DNA from: Alviniconcha marisindica
Lineage: Eukaryota > Mollusca > Gastropoda > Provannidae
Assembly (NCBI GenBank): GCA_018857735.1
Contig: JABMCL010001457.1
Span: forward strand, 471,001-535,000
DNA: 64,000 nt
Direction: 5' to 3'
The position numbers and the translations under genes were made by a program. The notes under the pieces were generated by a model that was given only the letters and a program-made list of their open reading frames with translations, ran no database searches and was not told the origin of the DNA. This document shows, in pieces, positions 11,113 through 23,807 of the stretch; position 1 is the first letter of the stretch, and every line of letters starts with the position of its first letter.

Positions 11113-14100
11113 AAATAGTGTCAGCTTAACCTGATTTGCTCTGGCATAACTTCACTCACTCCTGATAAAATGGGAAACCGCAACTACCTCCCAAGGTTGT
11201 GGGTCTCTGGGTCCCAACCTAGTAGCGAATACTGGTCAACTTTGTACAGATTGATTTCTTCATTACAGGCTGCAATAGTCGATGTGTACCAAAGCATAAA
11301 GAGGCATTGTTGATTTCAGTTCTGTTTCCTCCCAGAAATTATAATTGCTATCTTTTTTGTCCTCCCCCCCTCCCCCCCAACCCAATTTTCCTTCATGTTA
11401 GTTCAGAAATTAATAACAAGAGATTGGGCCATATCATGTGTAATAATTTCCACACTGTCCTAACTAAGTATACAGTCACTGTTCAGTTCTGGCTGGTATC
11501 CCACCAGCCAACCAACTCTGGCCACTATAACCCCAGTTGTGAATGTGTACCTAATGGCTGTTGCAAAAGTTGGACAGTGGCAGTGTGGCTCTCATCGTCT
11601 CTCATCCAGTTGCGCTTAGTGGTAAACTTGTGTTTGAACAACAGCCTTACAAAGGTGGTTGCTGAGAAAAGGGTTTCACTACCAAGTGATGCAGGGATAC
11701 AGAACTGTGACTTGAACAGTTGGTTGGCTGTAGAACTGAACAAAACCAAAACCGGCAGAGCAGACTAGTTCCATTAGAAAGCCTAGGCATCGGAGAAACA
11801 AAGATTCTGTGAATCCAACCTAGTATTAAAGCCAATTGATTTGTAACATTTCAGGTGTTGTCATCACATGCAATGAAACAAAAATTAAGCGTCAACAATT
11901 TAAAAAAAAAGATTGCTTTAGATCAAGTTCTTCTTAAAACAAAATGATTAAATCAACAACAAAATTGCTTTGCTTGGGGCAAGATGAATCGTTCAGATTT
12001 TTTTTTATTACTGAGAACTCGCTTGCAATGAAGTTCTGCGTTAAGACAAGATGAATTATCACAAAGACCCTCTCTTAAAACAAACTGTAGAGCTCCTCTC
12101 TTAAAACAAACTGCTGTTTACTAGAGGAAGGGAAATGTTTCGAGCTGCTCCTCTGTCTTTACTTCATGTTTTTACCTGACAAGGAAATCCCACCTTGCAA
12201 CACTGCTCCATCAGTCTTGTTCTGATCACTGAGGGGGATTGGTGGTGGGTTTGTGTGTGTGTGGTGATTTTGTGTGTGTGTGTGTTTTTTTGGGGGGTTG
12301 GGGTGGTGGTGGTGGAAGTAATGCAATCTTGGCCTGCTTTTTGTTGTTTATGCCTACTTTTTTTGTTTGATGCCTACCTTTTGCTGATGTAGATCTTAAA
12401 GTATGTACACAGATGGTGGATTCAGCCTTTTAGTTGACCTCTGTATAATTTTCAGAAATAGCTGTCACTGGGGTTTTCAAAGCAGTATATTCCCATTGCC
12501 ATTTTAACTTGACCCCCACTTGGCCTGTCGTTTGTGTTGATTGATATCCAACTGCAATTTGGTGTTGATGGATATCCAACATACAGGATTTGCTGTCCAA
12601 CGTACAGTAAGGCCCATTTCAGAACTGGTGAGGTGTGTGTAAAAAGCAACAACAGACAGAACACTGATGATGAGGTGGTGAAAAACATTCATCACTTCTT
12701 TGCCAGTTGTACTTGTTGCATTGTCACCCCTGAAATACAGTGAGTGGGAAAACTGAAATAACAAAATGAGCAGATAAATAAATGATGTTTATAAACTGTG
12801 GCACATAGGGGAAAAAAATCTGAAACAGAATGACCGCTAGCATTCATTAAATCAGCTGTAAAAATAAATAAGTGTTCTTTTGAACCTTTTTGTGTTTGGA
12901 TCCTGTAGAACACAGGGCCTGGAGAGAATGAAAGGTGCCCACTTTATCTGGTTGCTGGCTGGTTCTCAGTCTGGTTCGGTGTGGTGACTATCCCAGTAGG
13001 TACAGAATTGTGTACATGTTTGTGAAACTGAGAGCCAAAAATTCAATCAAAATGTGATGCAACGTGCCCCTGCACCCCTCCACCCCCACTTGAACAGGAG
13101 TGCATGTTTTCTGTTGCCTTTTGTCTTTATCACTTCAACTTTTCAAGCTGCATGTCCCCCTCCCCCCAGACCCTAACGATAACCCAGTATAAGAATGACC
13201 TTCGCATATCAGCACACTGAAAGTATATCTTTGCACTTCCGTCATTTTGTTCCCATGAAGAGCTTCAGCACAGATCCTGGTGAGATTTTGTGTGTACAGC
13301 AGTTTGTTTTCAAGTACTCTGTGTCTTTTGCCAAGGCCATACGAAGCACACTGGGAGTTCAAGTTGCAAATGTGGGTGTTCTGTTGTCTGTATGCTATAG
13401 AATCACTTTGAATGTATAAATCAACTTTGATTTACAGTTGCTTCTAAGACTCACTTCAAAATGATATATTCAACCTTTCTGATTAACTCTCTTGTATTAT
13501 ATACATGATGGTGCACACCTGTTGTATTTTTAGACAAAGGGGTGTGAGGGTGTATGTCTTGTAAGGGCTGTTTGACAGGGTACATTTGGAAAAACTGGGT
13601 GCGAGTCAAATCAAAGAATGGAACTTGGGGGTCAGGGTTTGTTTTTGTTTTTTTGCATGTGTGTGTGTGTGTGTTTTGTGATATTTGAGGTATAAAACTT
13701 CATATAAATCATTAAATGATATACAACTTGCAAAAAAAAAAAAAAAGAAGAAACAAATGCCTGACTGACTTAATATTCAAGTCAACCTTAAATTTGCAAT
13801 CATTTTGTGAAATAAACTCAAATGACATTGAATTTTTTCTTTGTTTCTTTCTCAAGTATGTGCATGTTTGTGACTGGAATACTTAAAAATTTATCCACTT
13901 TAATAATTTCCTTTAAGTCTGTCTCTTTGTTCTGATATAACCGTCATGGTTGATGGGGTGTTGAAAACTCTCTCACACACACACCAGCAGAAAAACGAGC
14001 TCTCTGTTGTTTAAACTTGCTCAAGAGCACCAGCTCCAGACCCCCAAAATAACCAGACCCCTAATCAGCTGTAAAAAGCTAATAAACATTTTAATACATG

Positions 14101-15160
14101 CAAGTTAGTTTACACAAGTTAGTTTATATACTTTTATTTTATTTTATTTTTAATCTCTTTGGACAAACATTAACTTTATGCCATCAACTTCTAAAGTTTT
14201 CACAAAATTTCCAAAACACTCATTCTGCAGTGCATTCCAGGCAAATCCTTTGACCATCTGCATTACCTTTCCAAACCCTTGCATGGAAAGTAAGTCAGTT
14301 ACAGGAGAATTTGTCACTGGACTGCAGGGTCACCATGGAAGAATTTGACATTACCACAGGCACGCACAAACACATTTTGGCTGTAAAAAGTACTGGTTTT
14401 TATTATTGTTTTCAGCAAATTTAAAGGTCCAATTTCTAACCCCATGTGAATGTATTGATATTCTGTGCAATAACTCCAGGCGTCACCTTACTGCCCAAAT
14501 TTACTTTTATTGCTTACTTCAAACAAAACTCAAGTCAAAGACAATGTGAGCATGCTGTATTTTATTTTTCTTATGTGTAAACAATGATCAGTTTGACACA
14601 GAACATAGCACAGAAGTACAAAACGCATAAGACATACATACAGCACATAAAAATGTACACACAATCAGTTTTCCAGCGCACTGCACAAGTAACAGATGTG
14701 TTGGCTTTTGACAGAACATATCAATAGCCCTTATGAGTTCCTCTCCTATCTCAGTTAACAATGAAAGCAATGACACTGAAAACTGAAAGAGAAAATAAAA
14801 TTCAACATTTTTATGACAGAAATATTGCATTGGGTTAAAATAGTGTCACTTCCAAGTGCAATTAAAACAGCACAAAACAAAGTCATTGTACATTTCAAAA
14901 CATGACAATGGAGAGAAACTGGCATGACAAAAAATGTAAGTAGATTTTATTTGAATGATGCTGAACTTACGACTATATACATCCAGTAAATATTGCATTC
15001 ATACTAGATCGCAAGCAACCACCCAATGCAAAACTCTCACTGGCACACTGATCAGATACAAATTGCATTTTATGGCATGGAAAATAAACCTCCCTTTAAC
15101 AGAAACATGTTTAACTCACAAATAGGTCATCATGTAATAATCTGTGTACAAATCAAGACA
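11113..15160. other. AT-rich intergenic region
   Basis: No gene is recognised. Poly-C occurs at 11364-11380, a GT/TGG-rich stretch at 12241-12316, and an A run at 13732-13746. Three TTTATT motifs (AATAAA on the minus strand) cluster at 14130-14155 and another is at about 14399. Together with AATAAA on the plus strand at 13811 they would suit convergent transcript ends, but this is unproven. Confidence 0.4.
13811..13816 (+). promoter_or_regulatory. Candidate distal polyadenylation signal (plus strand)
   Basis: AATAAA followed about 20 bases later by the T-rich TTTTTTCTTTGTTTCTTTC and then a TG-rich stretch, the usual layout of a cleavage/polyadenylation site. If used by HS2ST1 it would give a 3' UTR of nearly 11 kb. 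Confidence 0.3.
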
Positions 15161-15164
15161 AAGC

Positions 15165-15172
15165 AACACACA

Positions 15173-15217
<45 letters not shown>

Positions 15218-15223
15218 ACACAA
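15165..15223. repeat. (CA)n microsatellite
   Basis: Nearly pure CA dinucleotides of about 55 bp. Confidence 0.95.
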
Positions 15224-15523
15224 AAAGAAAAAATTGTAGGTCTGGCAAAGTAACACATGATACAACAATCTTGTGATTTTGTCTGAAATAGCAAAATTTG
15301 AAAACTGGATAGAGTATGTCACATCTTAGTGAAATCGGATTTCAAGCAGAAAAGACAGAAAAGACAGCAAGCACGATAAGCTGGAACACAGGCACCTGGG
15401 ACAGGCACAGGCACTGTTCAATTTTTGGCTGGGTCAATGCATCGCAGTAATAACAAGTCGTTACTATACAAAACTACCACTATGATAGTATAATCAGCTC
15501 AACCAAGCCCCCAGACAAAAAGC

Positions 15524-15768
15524 CACTGCAGTGCATGAGCTAGGTACACTGACATGACACACAGTGAGTGTTGGTGTACTGCAGTGCATGAGCTAGGTAC
15601 ACTGACATGACACACAGTGAGTGTTGGTGTACTGCAGTGCATGAGCTAGGTACACTGACATGACACACAGTGAGTGTTGGTGTACTGCAGTGCATGAGCT
15701 AGGTACACCGACATGACACACAGTGAGTGTTGGTGTACTGCAGTGCATGAGCTAGGTACACTGACATG
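15524..15768. repeat. 53-bp tandem repeat, about 4.6 copies
   Basis: The unit begins ACTGCAGTGCATGAGCTAGG and ends GAGTGTTGGTGT; copies are almost identical (one T-to-C change). It contains the reverse complement of the unit of the next array at 15826-16318. Confidence 0.95.
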
Positions 15769-15825
15769 CAGGTCCACTCCCTAAGCAGCAGTTACTGGGG
15801 AACCTCCATTTTGTGAAAGGTCAGT

Positions 15826-16318
15826 GCACTAACACTCACTGTGTGTCAGTACACCAACACTCACTGTGTGTCAGTACACCAACACTCACCGTGTGTCAGT
15901 ACACCAACATTCACTGTGTGTCAGTGCACCAACACTGTGTGTCAGTGCATCAACACTCACCGTGTGTCAGTACACCAACACTCAATGTGGTACACCAGCA
16001 CTCACTGTGTCAGTACACCAACACTGTGTGTCAGTACACCAACACTCACTGTGTGTTAGTACACCAATACTCACTTTGTGTCAGTACACCAACACTCACT
16101 GTGTGTGTCAGTACACCAACACTGTGTGTCAGTACACCAACACTCACTGTGTGTCAGTACACCAACACTGTGTGTCAGTACACCAACACTCACTGGGTGT
16201 CAGTACACCAACACTGTGTGTCAGTACACCAACACTCACTGTGTGTGTCAGTACACCAACACTCACTGTGTGTCAGTACACCAACACTGTGTGTCAGTAC
16301 ACCAACACTCACTGCGTG
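15826..16318. repeat. ~25-bp tandem repeat in inverted orientation to the preceding array
   Basis: About 20 copies of CAGTACACCAACACTCACTG with TGTGT, some lacking the CTCACTG part (short ~18-bp units). This motif is the reverse complement of CAGTGAGTGTTGGTGTACTG in the 53-bp array, so the two arrays face each other across a spacer of about 57 bp. The open frames across it are repeat translations. Confidence 0.95.
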
Positions 16319-16379
16319 CAGCATGGCTCAGCTCTAACAATTATAATGGCTGAAATTTTAAACAAAAAAACAAAACAAA

Positions 16380-16382
<3 letters not shown>

Positions 16383-16438
<56 letters not shown>
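16383..16438. repeat. (GA)n microsatellite
   Basis: Pure GA dinucleotide run of about 55 bp following a short A/C-rich tract. Confidence 0.95.
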
Positions 16439-16441
<3 letters not shown>

Positions 16442-16785
16442 GTCATCCTCAAGTTGACCTGAACAAAAATGTGCTAAAGTCTAACCAAGCAGTCCCATCC
16501 ACCCCCACTTGCTCCAATCCCAAGTCCACACTGGAAATGGCAGTTAGTTGGCTAGTACTTGGGTTATTAATGTCCTGTCAACCACACAGGGTCACTAGAG
16601 TACTCTTTTTCTCCTTTTTATTTTATTAGATTTTAAGGGAAAAACCTGCATTCCAACTTTGGGTCATACATTGGTTAGATTTATTTCACCACCACGACTT
16701 CTTTCAAGGTGCTGACAGAACCCCATGTGCCAGGGTGCACGGAGAGAGGGAGTGGCACGGCTAGAAGCTGCACTGTCAGTGTCAC

Positions 16786-17915
16786 CACCACTCTCCAGGA
16801 TGGGAAACAGCACCGTCACCTCCACTCTCCAGGATGGGAAACAGCACTGTCACCTCCACTCTCCAGGAGGATGGGAAACAGTAGTCACCACAACTCTCCA
16901 GGATGGGAAACAGCACTGTCACCTCCACTCTCCAGGAGGATGGGAAACAGTACTGTCACCACCACTCTCCAGGAGGATGGGAAACAGTACTGTCACCACC
17001 ACTCTCCAGGATGGGAAACAGTACTGTCACCACCACTCTCCAGGATGGGAAACAGCACTGTCACCTCCACTCTCCAGGAGGATGGGAAACAGTACTGTCA
17101 CCACCACTCTCCAGGATGGGAAACAGTACTGTCACCTCCACTCTCCAGGAGGATGGGAAACAGCACTGTCACCACCACTCTCCAGGAGGATGGGAAACAG
17201 TACTGTCACCACCACTCTCCAGGATGGGAAACAGCACTGTCACCACCACTCTCCAGGAGGATGGGAAACAGTACTGTCACCACCACTCTCCAGGATGGGA
17301 AACAGTACTGTCACCACCACTCTCCAGGATGGGAAACAGTACTGTCACCACCACTCTCCGGAGGATGGGAAACAGCACTGTCACCACCACTCTCCAGGAG
17401 GATGGGAAACAGCACTGTCACCACCACTCTCCAGGATGGGAAACAGCACTGTCACCACCACTCTCCAGGAGGATGGGAAACAGCACTGTCACCACCACTC
17501 TCCAGGATGGGAAACAGCACTGTCACCACCACTCTCCAGGATGGGAAACAGTACTGTCACCACCACTCTCCAGGATGGGAAACAGCACTGTCACCACCAC
17601 TCTCCAGGAGGATGGGAAACAGCACTGTCACCACCACTCTCCAGGATGGGAAACAGCACTGTCACCACCACTCTCCAGGAGGATGGGAAACAGCACTGTC
17701 ACCACCACTCTCCAGGAGGATGGGAAACAGCACTGTCACCACCACTCTCCAGGATGGGAAACAGCACTGTCACCACCACTCTCCAGGAGGATGAAAGAGA
17801 AACCCAGTCAGCATGTCACCACCACTCTCCAGGAGGATGGAAAACAGTACTGTCACCACCACTCTCCAGGATGGGAAACAGCACTGTCACCACCACTCTC
17901 CAGGAGGATGGAAAA
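16786..17915. repeat. 34/37-bp minisatellite, roughly 30 copies
   Basis: The unit reads CACCACTCTCCAGGATGGG + AAACAGCACTGTCAC. Long units (37) carry an extra AGG in CCAGGAGGATGGG. Variants CAGTACT versus CAGCACT, and CCTCCACT versus CACCACT, are commoner at the left end; the right end is more homogeneous. Both unit lengths are 1 mod 3 and contain no stop in any forward frame, so three long overlapping open frames appear; none is a gene. It abuts a SINE head at 17935 (see findings). Confidence 0.95.
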
Positions 17916-17934
17916 CAGTAATGTGATGATGTCC

Positions 17935-18040
17935 ACAGACCACTTTTCAAGAGAGGAGAGCCAAAGTGGAATCAAACCAAGGTCCTTCTGATTACTAGCC
18001 TTACTAACCTTACTGCTAGGCCAAACCAGCTTACATTTGG
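17935..18040 (-). mobile_element. SINE head fragment (tRNA-derived), minus strand
   Basis: On the minus strand it reads GCTGGTTTGGCCTAGCAGTA (A-box-like), then GGACCTTGGTTTGATTCC (B box), then GCTCTCCTCTCTTGAAAAG and TGTGGACATC, matching the SINE at 5605-5931 base for base in many positions. The element is cut off where the 34/37-bp minisatellite begins. Confidence 0.75.
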
Positions 18041-19950
18041 AGCAGACATGGAACATATCTTTAAGTGCAATGTTAGAAATGCCCGTAAAATTATACAGAA
18101 AAGATATGAATATTAGTGCAATCATCTTTAACAGTAACAACATACATTTTTGTTGCCTTTGCTGTCAATCAAAACCTAAAAAATGGAATGAACAGATTAA
18201 TGATGTTCCTCACTCACTTCAAGCGATCAGCTGAATTTAGCAACAAGTTCCTCAACAGTGCAATAGCTCTAGAGTCTCTAGAGTCCGGATTTGAATGTCC
18301 TGTCAACTGCGTAGCCGTAGGGTAACCTCAGGAAAATATTCATTCATTCCAAATGCAGAAGGAAAAGAAGCAACATGGGAATCATGGAACTGCAACACTG
18401 ACCCAGAACACTAACTGTTGTCTAAATATCACTGTGCCATCTGATGTTCTCTGCCATCAACCATGCACTGGAGTGACGTGGAAGGATCCCAATGAGTTGA
18501 TAATAACAGACACTAGCAATCGTCATTTTTTATTTTCTTAATTTCACAAAACAGCTAGACTAGCAAGAGGGGCAAGGACTGAGATGACCCACAGTCAAAA
18601 TATAAGTTCTTGTCTCCCTTGAACACTATCAACAGCAAGAGCAAATCTTGGTGGTGATGTTTTTCTCTCCAAACACTGATTTAAAAACAAAAACAAAACA
18701 AAAAACACAAAATGCTGGAAGTAAGATAAAGCAATTCATAAACCCCAAAAGTCACTTCTTTTATAAACTCACAGAGAATTTATATATATATACATGTGTA
18801 TTTTCACATAAATGTTTTATCACAAGGTTTTGAGTGTTCATCACGTCAAAATAGTGCCATGCATTAGGACTTTTTTCTGTCTTTTGACTTTTTTCTCTTT
18901 TTTTCTTTTTAAATCACTTTCATGTGTATGAATTTTGACCATGCAGTTTACAATGCATATATAACTTTGTCAATAATTCACATTCACACATCATTTGTAT
19001 TCAGTCATACAAGAATTTGAATAGGAAAAACAGCTTTCAAAACAACTCCTTCTGGTGCAACTTAGTGATCAATAAAAGTCAATGAACTGGATATCACTGG
19101 GTATTACTGCTTAAGGCTAAATGTTTATCAGCATATGAAGTTACAAAGATTTCATTTAAATAACTGTTGAGAAAGGAAAGACAACATTACAAGTTCTTGC
19201 CAGATCCAGAAACCCATAAATAAACTCCCTTCAGTACAGGTGAAACTCGGAACTGATGTGACATGCACGTTTTCTGTTGCTGTTGTTTTTTCCATGCATT
19301 CAACAATCATAAAGTTCAAACTAGAATGGATAAGAACTTTGACAAAACACATAGGATGAATCAGTTTCACTTTTCCAATCCCATGTGACCTGACACTAAA
19401 GCTTTTTCCCTTCTTCTCGGGTCCAAGAGCATATCAATTATCCCATGTAAATATATTCACACCAAGTCCACCAGATCAGAGACAGCATCATTTTACTGAC
19501 TGATCACATGACATGCATGATCTAGTCAATAAGTAAACAAACAAGGTATGACCTTGACTGAATGAGAACTTAGCAAGAAATATGTCCAGTTTTAATTGCT
19601 TCATGTTATTGTGACCCTGAAACAGTAGGTCTTTATATGTAGGACTAGGCACAGTTTGTCACTGACCACATTTATAGAGTCCAAGAAAATCAGATCAACG
19701 TTTCTGCCACGCCTGTCAACCCTACTTCACACTGACCATTATATGATTTTTTTTCATATAACTTCAAGAAGAAGAAAAAGGAATGAAAGACAGAAAGAAA
19801 GAAAGAAGCATAATTAAAACAAACCACAACAAAAGGAGAAAACAGTGACTAGTTGAATTCAAACACCAACAAACCTTTTCGCAATATAGCCACAAGTTAA
19901 CACCAAAAGCTGCATGCAATACATACACATGTGCTGCGCCCACCGACCAT
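18041..19950. other. Intergenic, no gene seen
   Basis: AT-rich unique-looking DNA with no recognisable exon or repeat beyond short A- or T-rich runs and a TA run at 18781-18795. Confidence 0.5.
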
Positions 19951-19954
19951 CAGA

Positions 19955-20245
19955 GCTGCAGCAGAGAGACAAACAAATGGCGAGACAGAGAGCGAGAGAC
20001 AGAGGGTGAGACAGAAAACAAGAGGCAGAGGGAGAGTCTGAGAGTGAGAGACAGAGGTAGAGACAGAACAAGAGACAGGCAGAGAGTTTGAGAGCAAGAG
20101 ATGGAAGATGAGACAGAGAGCGAGACACAGAGGGAGAGTCTGAGAGGGAGAAACTGAAGGTGAGACAGAGAGCAAGAGACAGAGGGTGAGGCAGAGAACA
20201 AGAGATGTCTGTCTCAGAGGGAGAGAAGGAAAGAGACTGACGAAC
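19955..20245. repeat. Imperfect GA/CAGAG-rich tandem repeat
   Basis: Purine-rich array built from GAGACAGAGAGCGAGAGACAG-like steps with irregular spacing; the minus-strand frames read as Ser/Leu-rich repeats and are not genes. Confidence 0.85.
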
Positions 20246-20955
20246 AGCTTTTTTTCTCCAATGTTCATGAGCACAGGCAAGCAAACATAAAACTATCATT
20301 CACAATCTACACACACCGTCATGCAGCATGCAGACAAGCTGACATACAAAATACAAATTCACTGCATGCCATAACAAACTCTTCTTTTAAAGTTGGCAAA
20401 TTATGTACAACATGTGATCAGACTTTGGGAAATCCCTAGCTTTCTTTGAAAATGCCTCTGATGACGGAAGTAAAACAAATTCAAACAGTACCCGTATACA
20501 AATAAAACAAAAAACGAGATAATTCGCAGGGGCAATGTCTATGTCAAGAGTAGGCTCTGCAAAGGCCATTGTTCAATCTCAAAACACAGTATCAGTAACT
20601 AAATTACTCTAGTACCTGTACTAGTCCAATCTGTGTCACAAACAAGCACTGGCCCCATTTCAAATCTTTAAACTGAAAGCAAGAATAAATGACTGAATTA
20701 ATCTAATGCCTGTGGTATTCTAATCTGTGTCACAAACATTCTCAGCACTGGCTGTCTTGAAAGAGAGCAATAACTGAATTAAAGAGTTCCTGCAGTAGTC
20801 TAATGTGTCACAAACACGTTCTGCATCTTGAAAGAGAGAATAAATTACTAGTCTGAGTACCACTGGTACTCAATACTTGTAGACTGCATCAAACACACAC
20901 ACACATTTCTGCTCTGCCCCGGTGGCAAATCAATCTTCAAACAGAACCTGACTAT
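20246..20955. other. Intergenic; loosely repeated TCTAATCTGTGTCACAAAC segments
   Basis: Two to three diverged copies of a block of about 80-120 bp containing AATCTGTGTCACAAAC (20628, 20721, 20807) precede the 23-bp array. No gene is recognised. Confidence 0.55.
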
Positions 20956-21345
20956 CTAGCACTCCATATTAGTACCTCTAGTAGTCCATATTAGTACCTC
21001 TAGTAGTCCATATTACTACCTCTAGTAGTCCATATACCTCTAGCTGTCCATATTTAATATCCCTAGCAGTCCATATTTAGTACCTCTAGCTGTCCATATT
21101 AGCACCTCTAGCAGTCCGTATTTAGTACCTCTAGTAGTCCCCGTCTAGTACCCCTAGCAGTCCATTCTAGTACCTGTAGCCGTCCATATTTGCATCTCTA
21201 GCAGTCCGTATCTAGTACCTCTAGACGTCCATATTTTGTACCTCTAGCAGTCCATATTTAGTACCTCTAGCCATCCATATTTTGTACCTCTAGCAGTGCG
21301 TGTTTAGTACCTCTAGCTGTCCATATTTTGTACCTCTAGCAGTCC
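20956..21345. repeat. ~23-bp tandem repeat (CTCTAGCAGTCCATATTTAG)
   Basis: About 17 diverged copies of TAGTACCTCTAGCAGTCCAT with AT/TT spacers, with substitutions such as TAGCTGTCC and TAGCCATCC. This level of divergence suggests an older array than the minisatellite at 16786. Confidence 0.9.
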
Positions 21346-23807
21346 AAACAAAGCACAGTCACACCAACCACAGCTTGCTCACCCTTAACATACCTCAGTA
21401 ACACTAACCATCACCCAGTGCACTACCCAACAACTCTGACTCCCATGTTCAGCTTGTGAAGTGCTGGGTACTCACTCTGAAACTCGTCAGAAAGAAGTTG
21501 TGTGTCAGACTGTACGTCATTCACTTCCTGCCTTGATGTTTCTTCATATTTGCTTCCAGCAATGTTCAGAACAAACCTGCTTTGTCATAGCCTTTGATAC
21601 AGTGAATAGGATTGAAATATCACACAGATCGATCTTTTAAACTTGCTAGTGCTGCCATGCTCCCTAATTATACCTGTGGAAGTATTCAAGCAGTGGGCAT
21701 GTCCTGGTGACAGGTTAATTAGTATAGAAGGAAAACTCACAAGAAAAAAAGAAGAAAAAAGTCTTTGCTGATGAGAAAGCTGTTACAAACAAATGGGTCT
21801 GAAAGAATAATTATTAACAAAACTCCACAAGAACAATTTTTTTTTACAATCTCCCCCTCACATGCACACACACACACACACACACACACAACACCTCTGT
21901 GCTACAAACATGCATGTAAGTCTATGCCAGTCTATTGTATAGATGTGTATGATACTGTGTGTTATGTAAGGCTAAAGGGAACCCAGTCCTTACAAATGAC
22001 AAGAAGTTCAAACAGCATTCCAATGACATGTACAATGAGTTGTTAGCTGTTATCACTCGGACATACGATGACTAGATATGTGTCAGAACATAACTTCACT
22101 TTCAGTTCACAGTCAACCCACAGCCAGTCCATGCAACAAGAGCGACGTGCAACACAGAGAAACAAAACAACTACACACACAAAGAAAAAAACACGTTTAC
22201 ACAGCAAGAAGATGTGAAATCAAGCAAGCTGTATCACATCACACAAGCCTGCGGTGATCCAGATCCACCCGACCCAATTCCCCTTACAGCTGCTTTACAG
22301 CCAAACATTTCTTAGGTAACAACACAGAACAGTTCACCCTGGGGAAAAAGAATCATTTGAAAAACAGTATCTAAAAGTTAAAAAATGCAACCATTGATAG
22401 GATTGATTTTTTTCAGGGGCACGGGTGGGGATAGGGTGGGGGGGGGGGGGGGTGGCACAGGTAAATGGAGGTGGGGGGGGGGGGGAGGCTGAAATGTAAA
22501 AAATGAACATTTGCCAATACCTGTCCCACCAATCAACAAATCTAATTACATAATTTGCCCTAAAAAATCTAAACCAACAAAACTGTAGTACGTCTATTTC
22601 TTTTGACTATGACCATATAAATCTGCCCAGCTTTACCGTTTACACTTCTGGTTTTTTCTCTGTGTGCAATCAATCAATAATAGTATCACCACAGACCAGA
22701 GCCACCCTACTCTTTCTGTTTCAACAAATTGTGCTTCCGTTAGTGTTACATTCACTGAATAAAAATCAGAATGGTTGGCAGGGAGGGTGGGGGTTATTAT
22801 CTATAATTATTCCTCACTGCATTCCTTAGGTGGAAGCCACAGGATTGTTCAGTAGCAGCAGAGCTAAGCAGTACACTCACTGTTCCTGCAGTCACACTGC
22901 TGCACCATGTATAACCAGGCTGTGAGGCAGCATATTTCTATTAGTGGCTGTTTGCTGTCAGTCTAATAACAGGGGCACTTCTATAGGCAATAGGATTCAC
23001 AGCGTAAATTAACAAAACATCAAAATGGTAGGGCAAGTGCATGATCAAAAAAATCCTCTTCACGGAATGAACAGGGAAAGAAAAATCTCAAGGAGAGAGA
23101 GGGAGAGAGCGGGGGAGAGAGAGGGGGAGAAAGAGAGAGGGAAGCAGAATGAAGACATTGTTACACTTTTTATGAAACACACTTCCCCCTGAAACAAAAC
23201 AAAACAAACATAACAAACATGCATATATATAGGTAAATACAGCCTTTAAACATGCTCTGCAGTGTGTACACACCTCAGCCATTGGCTGTGTACCCTGTCA
23301 TTGGTAGGATTTCTCTGAACCAGTCTCGCACAAAAACATCATCTCACTGACATCAACATCAGCCAGAAATGCAGTCCACTGTCTAAACAATTCATCAACT
23401 GCTCAAGTTTCAACATCCCCTGTGAAGCTGGTATTTTTCCACAGAATAAATACTGCAGATTTTTTTAATTTTTTTACATTTCATCCAGCAATCAACTGCC
23501 CACACAAAACTACCAGACTTCATACACTCAAGACTGAATCATCAACATAATATGCTATGAGCTCTGTTTGACATTAGGAAGAAGAAAAAGATGTAATTAT
23601 GTGAGTAAGAAAAACATACATCACACTGTCAATGGTATCATTGTATCAACTTCACTGAATAAATAGCAAAGCACACAAAAAGCCAAGATTAACCAGAAAA
23701 TTGACAGTGACAAGAGACAGAGGGAGACGGTGATGGGAGGGGGTGTATTATCAATGTCATCTGATCCACAAATACATCTGGTAAAGGTCTGGATTTCGAC
23801 AGCATAG
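21346..23807. other. Intergenic with microsatellites and G-rich tracts
   Basis: (CA)n at 21861-21891; two G-rich runs at about 22425-22455 and 22468-22490 that could form G-quadruplexes; a GA tract at 23092-23140. No gene is recognised. Confidence 0.55.

Noticed and set aside
11307..11768. 153-residue plus-strand frame in intergenic DNA
   Set aside because: Composition is unlike a structured protein, no homology recognised, and no splice partners or promoter evident.
15524..16318. CRISPR-like regular repeats
   Set aside because: Repeats are head-to-tail without unique spacers, in intron-bearing animal DNA; they are minisatellites.
15813..16462. Repeat-peptide frames rich in CVSVHQHSL / STPTLTVC
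   Set aside because: Produced by the 25-bp array; no leader, domain or splice context.
16709..17991. Three overlapping plus-strand frames of 361-398 residues
   Set aside because: They are all translations of the 34/37-bp minisatellite, which lacks stops in every forward frame and has unit length 1 mod 3.
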